Assembly (NCBI GenBank): GCA_030694465.1
Contig: JAUXYJ010000079.1
Location: 1-64,000, forward strand
Direction of reading: 5' to 3'
DNA from: Deltaproteobacteria bacterium
Lineage (GTDB): Bacteria > Myxococcota_A > Polyangia > Polyangiales > Ga0077539
DNA length: 64,000 nt
Shown one piece after another: positions 27,401 through 34,890 of the stretch. A model generated the notes under the pieces. The model was not told the DNA's origin. It saw only the letters and a program-made list of their open reading frames with translations, and did no database searches. Numbering within the stretch: position 1 is the first letter of the stretch; each line of letters starts with the position of its first letter. The position numbers and the translations under genes were made by a program.

Positions 27401-29157
27401 TCAAGCAACGCACGCAAATCGGACCAGCGTTCGGCCGCGCTGTACAGCGTCACGAGCGCGTCTTCGATCTCAGAATCAAAGCCAAATTGCTCAGCGACGC
27501 TTACCCACAGCTCAATCGCTGGGTCGTGCGCGGCGAGCTTATCCCACAGCACACGCGCAGCACGCGTGAGGTCCGCGCGGGGCGTCGCGGCGCCATTTGC
27601 TGACGCTGCACGACGGCGAAGCGCCTCGACGAGATCGCGCCAACGCTCTGCGCGCTCAAGGATCGACACCGAGGCGTCCAGCGCTTCTTCGTCGTCCGCG
27701 CTGAGCGCCAGCACGCCGCTCCACGCGACAAGCGCACGATCGGTCTCATGCATGGTCTCTGCGAGCCGTGCTGCGCGCGCAAGCGTCTCACGCCGCTCTT
27801 CTTCTGCTGGCTCAAGGCCCGCGCGCGTCTCGAGGGTCGCGAGCTGACGCTCTTGATTCGCGAGCTGTCCGTACAACGTATCGAGCCAACGTACCGCGCC
27901 AAGCTTTACGCCCGCGGCGACATCCGTGGCGGTGAGCACACGCTCAAATAGCGCCGCTGCGGCTTCTGGATCTTCGAGCTTTTCAGCGCGCACCGCGGCG
28001 GCTTCGGCCAGGAGTCTCGAAGCGGGCTCTTCGCTCATGGCCGCCATGAGCATCGTGGCTGCGTCTTCGAGGGCCTGGGCGTACACGTCGAACGCGCCCT
28101 CACGCGTCGCGATCTTCAGCAACGTCGCCCGATGACTCTCATCCAGCGGAACAAGCACGACCAGGTCCGCCGCGCGTGTGAGCGCCTTGGGTCCATCGCC
28201 CAGAGTGTCATGCAGCTCGGTGAGCTTGACGAGGGTCTGCGCGCGCTCGTCGCCATCGACAAAATCGAGCGCGCTTTCGTACACACGGGCTCGTGACGCA
28301 AACTCACTATCACCTGCAAATCGACCAATCAAAAGATCTCGGGCTCGCGCGCGAGTCTCGGTCGGCGCGCTCGACAGCGACAACACGCTCTCGGCGATGG
28401 TGCACTCGTCTGCGGCTGCCCCCGCGGTCTCTGCGAACAGCGGATCCACCGCTTTGAGCGCCTCGGTCGCGTCGCCCAGGTGGTCAAACCAACAGCGGGC
28501 GATTCGAATCCGAGTGGCGCGCGCTTCGGTCGCGTCCACGCTAGGGAGCCGAGCGCTCCAGAGCGCGATGAGGTCTTGGTAGCGGGCTTCGCGTTCGAGA
28601 AGTCGCTCAAGTGCGGCGGCGAGCTTGTTGTCTTTGGGCCGCAGCGGGATGAGCAACTCAAGATAGCGAATGGCGCGGGTGGCGTCTGCCGCGAAGTCGC
28701 GCGCGACCCGGGTGGCTTCATCGAGCAGCTCTGCACGGCGCGCTGAATCGGTGTTGCGGTCAAGCGCCCGGTCGTAGAGTGACAACAGCTCTTCCCAGCG
28801 TTTTGCATGGGTAAACATCAACGTCAGCCGATGAAACGCCCACTCTGCTGCGGGGTCGATGTGCAGCACTCGCTCAAGCACAGGCGCGGCCGCCGTGGGC
28901 TCGGGAAACCACTCTTGAAAGAACCGCAGCGCGCGTTGGCCTACGCTCGTCGCACGTTGTTTACTGACCTCCCCTTCGAGGACCTGGATGAAGAGCGTCG
29001 CGACAGGCTCTGGGTGCTGTTCGGTCTGCAACAACTCATCGAGCGACTCCCATCGCTCGACGTCGTCGGGGTCTGCTGCAACAGCAGCGATTGCTGCCGA
29101 GAGTGCTTCAGAGATTTCGGGGTTCTCGTCAGCGGCACCGTTGTCTCGATCGGACAT
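21418..29157 (-). CDS. Giant TPR-repeat protein (2579 aa)
   Basis: A 2579-residue cytoplasmic solenoid, one of the longest genes one would expect in such a genome. After a short acidic start (MSDRDNGAADENPE) it is almost wholly built of TPR-like helical pairs, for example APVLERVLHIDPAAEWAFHR, ALVAWSGVLALSADDEEAL and AIEIYEALFEREPSERSV-like units (the last reads KAVEIYEALFEREPSE). Ala, Glu, Asp, Leu and Arg dominate the composition. There is no signal peptide, membrane segment or enzymatic motif. It resembles the 1808-residue protein at 4.2 kb in style, without the acidic/Pro-rich head. The acyl-CoA dehydrogenase-like gene follows with a 4-bp overlap, suggesting a shared complex or process. 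Role unknown. Confidence 0.88.
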   Translation of the reverse strand: MSDRDNGAADENPEISEALSAAIAAVAADPDDVERWESLDELLQTEQHPEPVATLFIQVLEGEVSKQRATSVGQRALRFFQEWFPEPTAAAPVLERVLHIDPAAEWAFHRLTLMFTHAKRWEELLSLYDRALDRNTDSARRAELLDEATRVARDFAADATRAIRYLELLIPLRPKDNKLAAALERLLEREARYQDLIALWSARLPSVDATEARATRIRIARCWFDHLGDATEALKAVDPLFAETAGAAADECTIAESVLSLSSAPTETRARARDLLIGRFAGDSEFASRARVYESALDFVDGDERAQTLVKLTELHDTLGDGPKALTRAADLVVLVPLDESHRATLLKIATREGAFDVYAQALEDAATMLMAAMSEEPASRLLAEAAAVRAEKLEDPEAAAALFERVLTATDVAAGVKLGAVRWLDTLYGQLANQERQLATLETRAGLEPAEEERRETLARAARLAETMHETDRALVAWSGVLALSADDEEALDASVSILERAERWRDLVEALRRRAASANGAATPRADLTRAARVLWDKLAAHDPAIELWVSVAEQFGFDSEIEDALVTLYSAAERWSDLRALLESSIERTEPGKRRAALATRLASVLSVHLGEPATALARLQTALLDDPSSIEAREQTLALSEDETTAAGAVDSLATAYATCDEWALLLGLLDARLAHADDASTRALLLLDAASTYEERANDAASALQCVARAFVEVPADDEIETQMLRLAELCGDYRVVAEGYRLAIETAPSQATVLRIKCANTLETRVSDQAAALTLFEDVFAAEPDHADAASSVVRVAGRLGRWDVATTAVVRVCSLRSEDRGLLGVLETIAEETEGWDGATQALETVLEVSGMSGRMAHDLEARVAVWHRDHRADGVSAAAAFSRAIAHDHTVPTTLSALAALQRAEPSSALVDTLLRYADAVGDDLASLREAAEVALGPAQDARVESILLRLYQAASKSWSDGDQSAEEHVVWSLEAAVARYGFNGRDAQSVDMLEHAATLPFASGASRELRRRAGALCIEPLADRERAVRLYRSVFDEDSDDADSGAQLAQLYEAQGALEALLSLRGVQLQRSTERDTRIGLRLELSRVRGLLLDSAGAEKDLHDNLSEFAGHRESIERLSSLLIARSADSELVTLLVAQATAVEAEGDTLEAQLLWNRAAQSAQANGDTEIAIRAFGRVAGLGDSPDALDALAALHGARGEVQEAVHRLEQRAALVTDEDRAVVAVRLARAYIAAERSDEAITCLEAHLAVDPASAEARAPLAELYRGAGRWDALAGLLLAKAEYETKEIEQARVLRECADVLVNRLNEPLRAVPVLERAVALMPSDREIRIALAEARCGAEDFDGARALLDTLLSEFGRRRPPERAKVHRILATLARRRGDRRGALAELELASGIDLDDPNTQQMVGEVAWELGEYDHAANAFRSLLLIVRRQDDSVPTSGPSRTEVLLWLYRIARAQDQEDRAAEVLQSAFELSRSDPADARMFEAALLRAGEHALLLQALEHRLSAAQTTADRSETLVAKADALEALGRADEALDTRLQTLDLQPEDAATHDATRAVARRSGQSERYVARLRTLAEANEDRLAAARLFLRAGIATAEDLGDARAAVVDLERAQAEGAPERDVLRALDAAYVAANAREPLRAVLERRADVDGPEDDHEQRVDALYRLAEMDLRDPAQSAEGLATLERALSFDARYDRAANALAEVCERDDAEPSARALFERVARDANDDSLLLRALECVTRHGVDDQEIFRESVEIAQRVGDEPRMRLMLDRAIARGGDGALWAVVSLGRHEAEQKNTERAVELLSHAAQIADASDAIALGCEAAELAKTELGDQAKAVEIYEALFEREPSERSVWEPMLAGYRALEAWDRLASQIMVVREHVYDVPERNRLRVERAGILARTPATQDEAAETLRACLEDDPGDVDAANLLADLLETNNRTAELDEFLQWQLDRARDRGDVRTVVSLSLRLGSRMGPTRRDEVVAIYRGALDWAPKDLNILRALILQYGPMDDQYERSDLLERLLESSTGDEAASCAMELADLYEAREDNEGSLRALQQGFRNANANATLRDRLETALRSVDDPVALAEMILLDAQGRSNPAQALVRFREAASMYAERLGDFGAAADAIAKARALFPEDLDLVSEHARALLASDRAEEAGAVLGTALEGPGAGSPQEAALRRARAAVLRATGELEEAVRELELAFVLDSAASQGELFETLAQFAEQAASDGKREQERAATLRLSQLYADAGDTALAAQSLDAWLDRNGDEREILQQLANLHAEAGRWDAVVGAYKRAVGVLDGDEKLDAVLRLAEAAERAELLGEARDGLEALFRLQPENEPVRAWLRRVYTATDAFSELAELCLEDAKHAPAEAIRFDRLRQGGKLFVDVGRYAEAVPPLESALELRAGDHECTVSLADAYTALGNIEAASGLLQNAINGHRNRRSAELGALQYRMARAAQAVGDQGVQLAWLNAALESDHQNGPVASELAELAMAFDDLDTAMKALRALTLMKNPGPMSKAQAFFRQGVIAFKQGDSRKAVFLAKRALSEDGELSEARELLTQLGE

Positions 29158-29477
29158 TGCTTCAGTCTCGTGGGGCGGGCGGTGATGGCGGGGTACGCCA
29201 CAACGGGGCGTACGCTCGATGATGGGTGAGCTTCAAACGGCTCACAAACCGGCTCGCACGATAGCAACGTCGTTAAGATTTCTTCCCCCAAAAGCGCACC
29301 GTCTTTGTGATCAACGATCGTGCGATCTTGACCCACCCGCGGGCAAGACCGCAGGCTCTGTGCGCAATCTGTGCGAGCGCGTCGAGACCTGCAACGTCAG
29401 GGTGGGCGCTTTCACCACCTTGCACGATGAACGTTGCACTGGACCTTGCTCCGCACCCTACGCCAGGACCCACCCCT
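29158..29477. other. Divergent intergenic region
   Basis: This 320-bp gap separates the start of the giant TPR gene (minus strand) from a lipoprotein gene (plus strand), so it should hold both promoters. I see no convincing -35/-10 pair, no -24/-12 element, no RNA gene and no repeat in it. Confidence 0.5.
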
Positions 29478-31643
29478 ATGATCCGCCCCACCACGAGACT
29501 GTTTAGACCCCTGAGCGGCGCGCTATTGTGCGCATTGAGCTGGAATATTTCAGCGTGTTCGACGCCGCCCATGCCCATCGATGCGACGTCGGACCAGGGC
29601 CCCATGGATGGACTCTCTGCGGACGGATCGCAAGACGACGCCGCGGCGGAGAGCTCGGTCGACGCTCGGCCCGAGCCCGAGGGCTGCGACCCGCTCGATC
29701 CAGGGCACTGCGTGTTTCCGTTTCCGTCGAACCTCTATCTTCGCGAAGACGCGACGCGAGAGACTGGGTTTACCCTGCAATTTGGCCCACGCTCGCTGCC
29801 TCGCACCAACGCCGGAAACTTCGTCGATCCCGCCGCGTGGCAGCGCCTCGACGGCTATGGGCTGGGCGTCGCGGCTATGACCCATGTGCCCAACCTCGAT
29901 CCCGCAGGGTTGCCCACCGAGTACGACATTGAGCCTTCGATGGCCGCGGACGCTCGGATTGTGTACTTCCAGGTCGTCCAGGCCGCCGGGACCACCACAC
30001 TTCGCCGTGTCCCCTACTTTGCCGAGCTCGACTCCCAAGAGCCCAACGCCGCAGAGAAATCTCTGTTCATTCGCCCGGCCCTCGTGCTTGAGCCCAACAC
30101 CCGGTACATCATCGCCCTGCGCAATCTACGCCGCCGTGATGGCAGCGCCGTCACCGCCTCGCCCGCGTTCGCCTCGCTGCGCGATCGCACCGCGATGAGC
30201 AACCCTGAGCTGGCGCCACGCGTCACGCGATTTGAGCGAATGTTCGCTGAGCTCACCGCTGCCGGAATCGATCGCGGCACGCTCTCGCTCGCTTGGGATT
30301 TTAACACCGGGAGCTCACGCGCAATCCATGGCCCGCTGCTCCACATGACCCGCGACGCGATCCGGCAGCACCCCATGGGTCCGGAGTTTCGCAACGTGCA
30401 AGTGACCGAGTTCACCGTCGCGCAAAACGCTGACATCGCGGTCGAGATCCGCGCGCAGCTCGAGACCCCGCACTACATGCAAGAGCGTGTCATCCGCGGA
30501 CACTCTTGGTTTGTCCTTCGCAATGGCCCCGACGGCATGCCTCAGAGCGAAGGAACGCGCACGGTGGACCTGTGGATTCGCATCCCGCGCTCGGCCGTCC
30601 GTAGCGCCACCAACCCCAACCCGATGCCGCACGGGCTCGTGCAGTACGGACACGGGCTTATGGGCTCGGGAGACGAGGTCCGGGCGGGCTACAACGGCAC
30701 CCTCGCAAACGAAAACCGCTTGATTTTCTTCAGCGCTTCGCTCGCCGGGATGTCCTTCGAGGACTTCATCACGGTGGGGCAAGTGCTTCGAGACTTCACT
30801 CGGTTTCCGTTTATTTCAGACCGACTGCACCAGGGCCTCACCGACTGGGTTTTGCTCACGCGCTCGATGATCTCGCGCTTCGCGGCGCTGCCCGAGGTGA
30901 CCTCGCGCGGCATCGTGATCGCACCCGACGAGCGCTTCTATTCGGGCATCTCTCAGGGCGGGATCTTCGGCGGAACTTTTCTCGCCATCAGCCCCGACAT
31001 CACCCGCGGCCACCTCGGAGTCCCCGGCAACAACTACTCCACGCTGCTGCACCGCTCGGTAGACTTCAACGGCTATTTCACTGTGCTCCGTGGCGCGTAC
31101 GCCAACGTGCGCGACCAGTCCGTACTGCTCGGGTTGTCGCAGCTTCTCTGGGACCAGACCGACCCGATCAGCTACGCGAGACACATCACCGCGCAGCCCT
31201 TCACGGGTCTCCCCACGCACTACGCGCTCCTCGCGCCCGCCAAGGGCGACCACCAGGTGGCACCTACCACCAACGAGGTGCTCGCCCGCTCGGACATCGG
31301 CATCGCGCTGATGACCCCCTACGACGGCCCCACGATGCCTCGCACTGTGACCCGTGTCCTTGAGGGAACCTACCCGCGCCGAGGCTCTGGCGTCGTCCTC
31401 TGGGACCTCGGAAACCCCTGGCAAATCGCAGGCAATCGCACCTCCTCTGCCGAGCAGCTCATGCTCTCGGACCCCCACGGTCGCGTCCGGCAGATGCACA
31501 CATGGCACTCGCGCCAGATGGTCCATTTCTTTCGCGGGCGTCCCCAGACCGAAGCCCCAGAGATCATGGACGTGTGCAACGGGCAAGCCTGCGCGTTTAC
31601 CAACTGCTTCGGCGCCGCCTCGATGTGCACCCCAAGGTTCTGA
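29478..31643 (+). CDS. Alpha/beta-hydrolase-like lipoprotein
   Basis: A 721-residue protein from ATG 29478, chosen because a signal peptide with lipobox (SWNISAC, Cys about residue 27) follows directly; the frame is open to 29307. After an acidic linker (residues about 35-70) comes a large domain. It includes GLVQYGHGLMGSGDEVRAGY, which resembles an oxyanion-hole region, and YSGISQGGIFGGTF, a G-x-S-x-G nucleophile elbow with Ser at about residue 493. The His candidates lie in MHTWHSRQMVHFF near the C-terminus. Two Cys pairs follow (DVCNGQACAFTNCFG). It is probably an outer-membrane or periplasmic serine hydrolase. The substrate is unknown. Confidence 0.72.
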   Translation: MIRPTTRLFRPLSGALLCALSWNISACSTPPMPIDATSDQGPMDGLSADGSQDDAAAESSVDARPEPEGCDPLDPGHCVFPFPSNLYLREDATRETGFTLQFGPRSLPRTNAGNFVDPAAWQRLDGYGLGVAAMTHVPNLDPAGLPTEYDIEPSMAADARIVYFQVVQAAGTTTLRRVPYFAELDSQEPNAAEKSLFIRPALVLEPNTRYIIALRNLRRRDGSAVTASPAFASLRDRTAMSNPELAPRVTRFERMFAELTAAGIDRGTLSLAWDFNTGSSRAIHGPLLHMTRDAIRQHPMGPEFRNVQVTEFTVAQNADIAVEIRAQLETPHYMQERVIRGHSWFVLRNGPDGMPQSEGTRTVDLWIRIPRSAVRSATNPNPMPHGLVQYGHGLMGSGDEVRAGYNGTLANENRLIFFSASLAGMSFEDFITVGQVLRDFTRFPFISDRLHQGLTDWVLLTRSMISRFAALPEVTSRGIVIAPDERFYSGISQGGIFGGTFLAISPDITRGHLGVPGNNYSTLLHRSVDFNGYFTVLRGAYANVRDQSVLLGLSQLLWDQTDPISYARHITAQPFTGLPTHYALLAPAKGDHQVAPTTNEVLARSDIGIALMTPYDGPTMPRTVTRVLEGTYPRRGSGVVLWDLGNPWQIAGNRTSSAEQLMLSDPHGRVRQMHTWHSRQMVHFFRGRPQTEAPEIMDVCNGQACAFTNCFGAASMCTPRF

Positions 31644-31703
31644 ACCCGTCAGTGCGCGCTTGCGTCCGTGTGACTTCGGTCTGCACTCTCCTCGCCGCAC
31701 GCA

Positions 31704-32519
31704 ATGACAAGGCGAACCCCTAAGAGCCCTCCCAAACGCAACCGCGCTGCCGCACCCATTGCAGCGCCCTCGAAGCGCAAATTGCCCGCTCCCAAGCAGC
31801 TCTTGGCCCTCGACAAGGCGCTCGCTGCCGAGTGGCGCAGGTCGCTCGCGACCCTCACGCGTGAGACCCGCGAAGAGTCCGTGAGCCTCGACGCGCGCTA
31901 CGAAAAAATCGCGGCCATCTGCGACCACGAACCGCCGCTCTACGTCTTTGGTGGCTGCAAGACGTTTACACAGTTCTGTCGCGAGTTCGTCCATGAGCCT
32001 CCGCGTACGGTCCAGCGCCGAATGCGTCTCGCGCGCGTCGCGTCGCCCGAGATCATCGCCAAACACGGCACGACGCTGCTTGACGCGGCGCTCGACTACA
32101 TCGAGCTCAAGCAGCAAAAACCCCTCGCGATCGATGCTCGCCCAGACCTCGATCGATTCAGGCTCACGCTCCAACGCGAAGACCGCACCCGACGCGTCCC
32201 CCTCGATGAGCTCACCGTGGCAGACCTCCGCAAGGCCTCTCGCGCCCTGCGCCGCGAGTCCGAAGGGAGCCTCGCAAAGCGTCCTGCCGTCGTGCACGCG
32301 GTCGTCCGAGCCCTTCGCAAGACGCCCGCCAAGTCGCTGAGCGTCTCGTACAACGACGGCGCGCTTCGCTTTGGGCCCGTACCCTTGTTTGCCCTGCACG
32401 CGTTCGCCCATGCCCTGCTCGAGGTCGAGCCAGACTCAGACCAACGCCCTGCAAAATCAGCTACTAAGTCGCCCTCGCCCAAGACTCGATCGAAGTCGGC
32501 GAAGCCCTCGCGTAGCTAA
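31704..32519 (+). CDS. Basic, putative DNA-binding protein
   Basis: A 271-residue protein with very basic Lys/Arg/Pro/Ser-rich ends (residues 1-35 and 245-271) and a helical middle. The stretch FTQFCREFVHEPPRTVQRRM, followed by RLARVASPEI, reads like a helix-turn-helix with a recognition helix around PPRTVQRRMRLARV. There is no signal peptide or membrane segment. It lies 60 bp after the hydrolase-like lipoprotein on the same strand and is followed by the CGCAT repeat field, which makes it the natural candidate for a protein that binds those repeats; this is inference only. I do not recognise a named family. Confidence 0.6.
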   Translation: MTRRTPKSPPKRNRAAAPIAAPSKRKLPAPKQLLALDKALAAEWRRSLATLTRETREESVSLDARYEKIAAICDHEPPLYVFGGCKTFTQFCREFVHEPPRTVQRRMRLARVASPEIIAKHGTTLLDAALDYIELKQQKPLAIDARPDLDRFRLTLQREDRTRRVPLDELTVADLRKASRALRRESEGSLAKRPAVVHAVVRALRKTPAKSLSVSYNDGALRFGPVPLFALHAFAHALLEVEPDSDQRPAKSATKSPSPKTRSKSAKPSRS

Positions 32520-32985
32520 ACAGCCCCCCTTTAGGCGTCCTCGATCGGCTCACGCCGAAGCGACGTCGTGCGCATTCATCCGCATTGCATCTCGTGGTCT
32601 GCACGACGACACACTATGCGCATGCGATCGCTGCACTAACTCAATGCGCATCAATGCGCACTACCCTGCGATCTCCGCATCGCGTCAGTACTTCTGCATT
32701 ATTTTTTGGATGCGCATTTTGTCGATAAATGCGCATTGCGCGCATTGATCCGCATTGCATCATCAGATCCGCATCGATGCCGAGATCGACTCGCATGCGC
32801 ACGTACCCCACGCGCCCTACGAGCGAGAGCGCAGCGCATAAGCCCCACGGGACCCACAGCAAAGGCCGCGAAAACTCACGTGACCCAGCGTCCCGAGCCC
32901 ACGCAGAGACCACGGCAGAGCCCTGCCCCCAACGCATGCCCCCCACGAACCCCCGAATCCGCCCCGAAAAGACCCCTGCAGAACG
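32520..32985. repeat. Intergenic CGCAT / ATGCGCAT repeat field
   Basis: This 466-bp gap between two convergent gene ends has no gene that I can support. From 32571 to about 32800 it holds roughly eleven CGCAT pentamers. A 17-bp element CGCATTSATCCGCATTG occurs at 32571-32587 and 32741-32757, and inverted with one or two mismatches at 32642-32658. TCAATGCGCA is repeated exactly in tandem at 32641-32660. The palindrome ATGCGCAT occurs at 32616, 32644, 32710 and 32729. Much of the spacing is 10 bp, one helical turn. The rest of the gap (32800-32985) shows nothing notable. It may be a multi-site protein-binding locus. Confidence 0.8.
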
Positions 32986-34890
32986 CTAGAGCTGAACCTG
33001 CGGCGTGGAGGCTGGCTCGACCTGCGCCGCCAATGTCACCGTGGCCTCGTCCGCGTGCTCGAACTGAAGCCGATGGAGCCTCGCAAAGATCCCGTCCATC
33101 GCGAGGAGCTCAGCGTGCGTACCCGCCTCGGCCAGGCGACCCTTGTGAAAGACCAGCACACGATCGGCGCTGCGCACTGTGCTCAGTCGGTGCGCGATCA
33201 CCATCGCGGTGCGGCCCTCAAGCGCACGCTGGATCGCTGCCTGAACCACCGACTCTGTCTCGCTGTCGATGCTCGAGGTCGCCTCGTCGAGCAAGAGCAC
33301 ACCTGGCGCGCAATAGAGGGCGCGCGCGAGCGCAACGAGCTGACGCTCGCCCGCACTAAAGTTGCTCCCACGGTCGTCAATCGTGGTGTGAATCCCAGCG
33401 TCTTTACGGGCCAACACGCGATCGAGCCCAACGTCTTTGACGCAGACCTCGACCCGCGCGAGGTCCGGGGACAATTCGCCCAGCGCGATGTTGCTCGCGA
33501 CGGTGCCCGCAAAGAGCTGCGCGTCCTGCGGCACTACCCCCAGCTGCTCGCGTAGGGTCTTGCGATCGATCGTGCGGACGTCGCGCCCGTTGAGATAGAT
33601 CGCGCCGTCGGTGACTTCGTACAAGCGCTGCAAGAGCGAGAGGACCGTGGTCTTACCGGCTCCCGTCGCACCGACGAGCGCGACGGTCTCGCCGGGCTTG
33701 ATGTCAAAGCTCACATCGCGCAGCACGTCTTTGCCCTTGCCGTACGAGAAGCTCACGTCGCGAAACGCGATGCGGGCCTCGGTCTGGACCGTAGGTGTGG
33801 CGACTCCCTCGATGACCTCTGCGTCACGCTCTTCTTCGCCCAAGAGCTGAAAGATTCGCTCGGCGCCCGCCATCGAGCTCTGCAAGATCGTGTACTTGCT
33901 GCTGAGATCGCGCAGCGGCTCAAAGAAGCGCGAGATGTACTGCACAAACGCGACGAGCGTCCCGATCGTGACCGCGTCCGTGCGCATCCCTGCGGCGCGC
34001 GCGCCCACAAAGAGCAGCGTCGCGGTGCACACGGCGCCAAACATCTCGACCACGGCGTAGAGCATCGCGTCGTAGCGAATCGAGAGATAGTTGGCCTCGC
34101 GGTAGCGGACATTGATCTCGTCGAACTCGCTCTGACAGCGCGCTTGCTGACCAAACGCCTGCACCACCGCGATGCCCGAGACCTGCTCGCCCAAGAACGT
34201 GTTCATCCGCGAAGTCGTGCTGCGGATCGAACGAAAAGCCTCACGCGCTTTCTTGCGAAACCGGTTGACCAACAGCGCCAACGGCGGCACCGCGACGAAG
34301 GCAAACAACGACAGCTTGGGCGACAGGATCAGCATGGCGATCACGATGCGGGTCAGCGTGATCACGTCGCCCAGCGCGGTGACGGCGCCCGATGCAAACA
34401 GCTCTCCGAGGGCGTCTACGTCGTTGGTCACACGCGTGACCAAGCGGCCCACGGGCTGCCGATCAAAGAAGGCCAAGCGCTGCCGGAGCAAGAACCGGTA
34501 GCCGTGCTCACGAAGGTCCGCCATCGTGCGCTGCCCCACCCACTGCATCGCGTACATCTGCACAAATCGCACAGAGAACTCGATGATCAACAGCAGGCCC
34601 AACATCAGCGAAGCGCGCGTAAGCGCCGCCGAATCACGTCCCATCACGCCCTGATCAATCGCGTCCCGCATGATCCTCGGCTGCGCGACGAGAAGCTCGC
34701 TGGTCAACGGCATCAAGACCAACGAGAGCGCAAACACCCCGCGATAGGGCCGCACAAACGGCCAGAGTTTTCGCAGCAGATCGCTGTCGTAAGCTTTTCC
34801 TAACTTGGCGTCGTCGTGAAACGCGCTCTCGGCCTTGTCGGCCTTGCTCGGCTGCGAAGCTTTTGTTTTCTCGGTCGTCTTGGCGCTCAT
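32986..34890 (-). CDS. ABC exporter half-transporter, catalytic-site subunit
   Basis: A 634-residue fused permease-ATPase of the MsbA/LmrA type. Residues 1-45 are charged. Six membrane helices span about 50-340 (for example ALSLVLMPLTSELLVA). The nucleotide-binding domain (about 380-610) has Walker A GATGAGKTT, Walker B VLLLDEATSS with the catalytic Glu, and His in MVIAHRLST. Its signature is NFSAGERQ instead of LSGGQ. This is the complement of the upstream partner, which has a good signature but Asp in place of Glu, so the two should pair as a heterodimer with one working ATP site. The start overlaps the partner's stop by 4 bp. The cargo is unknown; lipid or drug export is typical of the family. 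Confidence 0.92.
   Translation of the reverse strand: MSAKTTEKTKASQPSKADKAESAFHDDAKLGKAYDSDLLRKLWPFVRPYRGVFALSLVLMPLTSELLVAQPRIMRDAIDQGVMGRDSAALTRASLMLGLLLIIEFSVRFVQMYAMQWVGQRTMADLREHGYRFLLRQRLAFFDRQPVGRLVTRVTNDVDALGELFASGAVTALGDVITLTRIVIAMLILSPKLSLFAFVAVPPLALLVNRFRKKAREAFRSIRSTTSRMNTFLGEQVSGIAVVQAFGQQARCQSEFDEINVRYREANYLSIRYDAMLYAVVEMFGAVCTATLLFVGARAAGMRTDAVTIGTLVAFVQYISRFFEPLRDLSSKYTILQSSMAGAERIFQLLGEEERDAEVIEGVATPTVQTEARIAFRDVSFSYGKGKDVLRDVSFDIKPGETVALVGATGAGKTTVLSLLQRLYEVTDGAIYLNGRDVRTIDRKTLREQLGVVPQDAQLFAGTVASNIALGELSPDLARVEVCVKDVGLDRVLARKDAGIHTTIDDRGSNFSAGERQLVALARALYCAPGVLLLDEATSSIDSETESVVQAAIQRALEGRTAMVIAHRLSTVRSADRVLVFHKGRLAEAGTHAELLAMDGIFARLHRLQFEHADEATVTLAAQVEPASTPQVQL

Noticed and set aside
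30816..32411. A 531-codon minus-strand ORF
   Set aside because: Antisense to the hydrolase-like lipoprotein and the basic protein, and spanning their intergenic gap; no family motif.
32571..32800. CRISPR array
   Set aside because: Repeats are 10-17 bp, occur in both orientations and have no uniform spacers or cas genes nearby.
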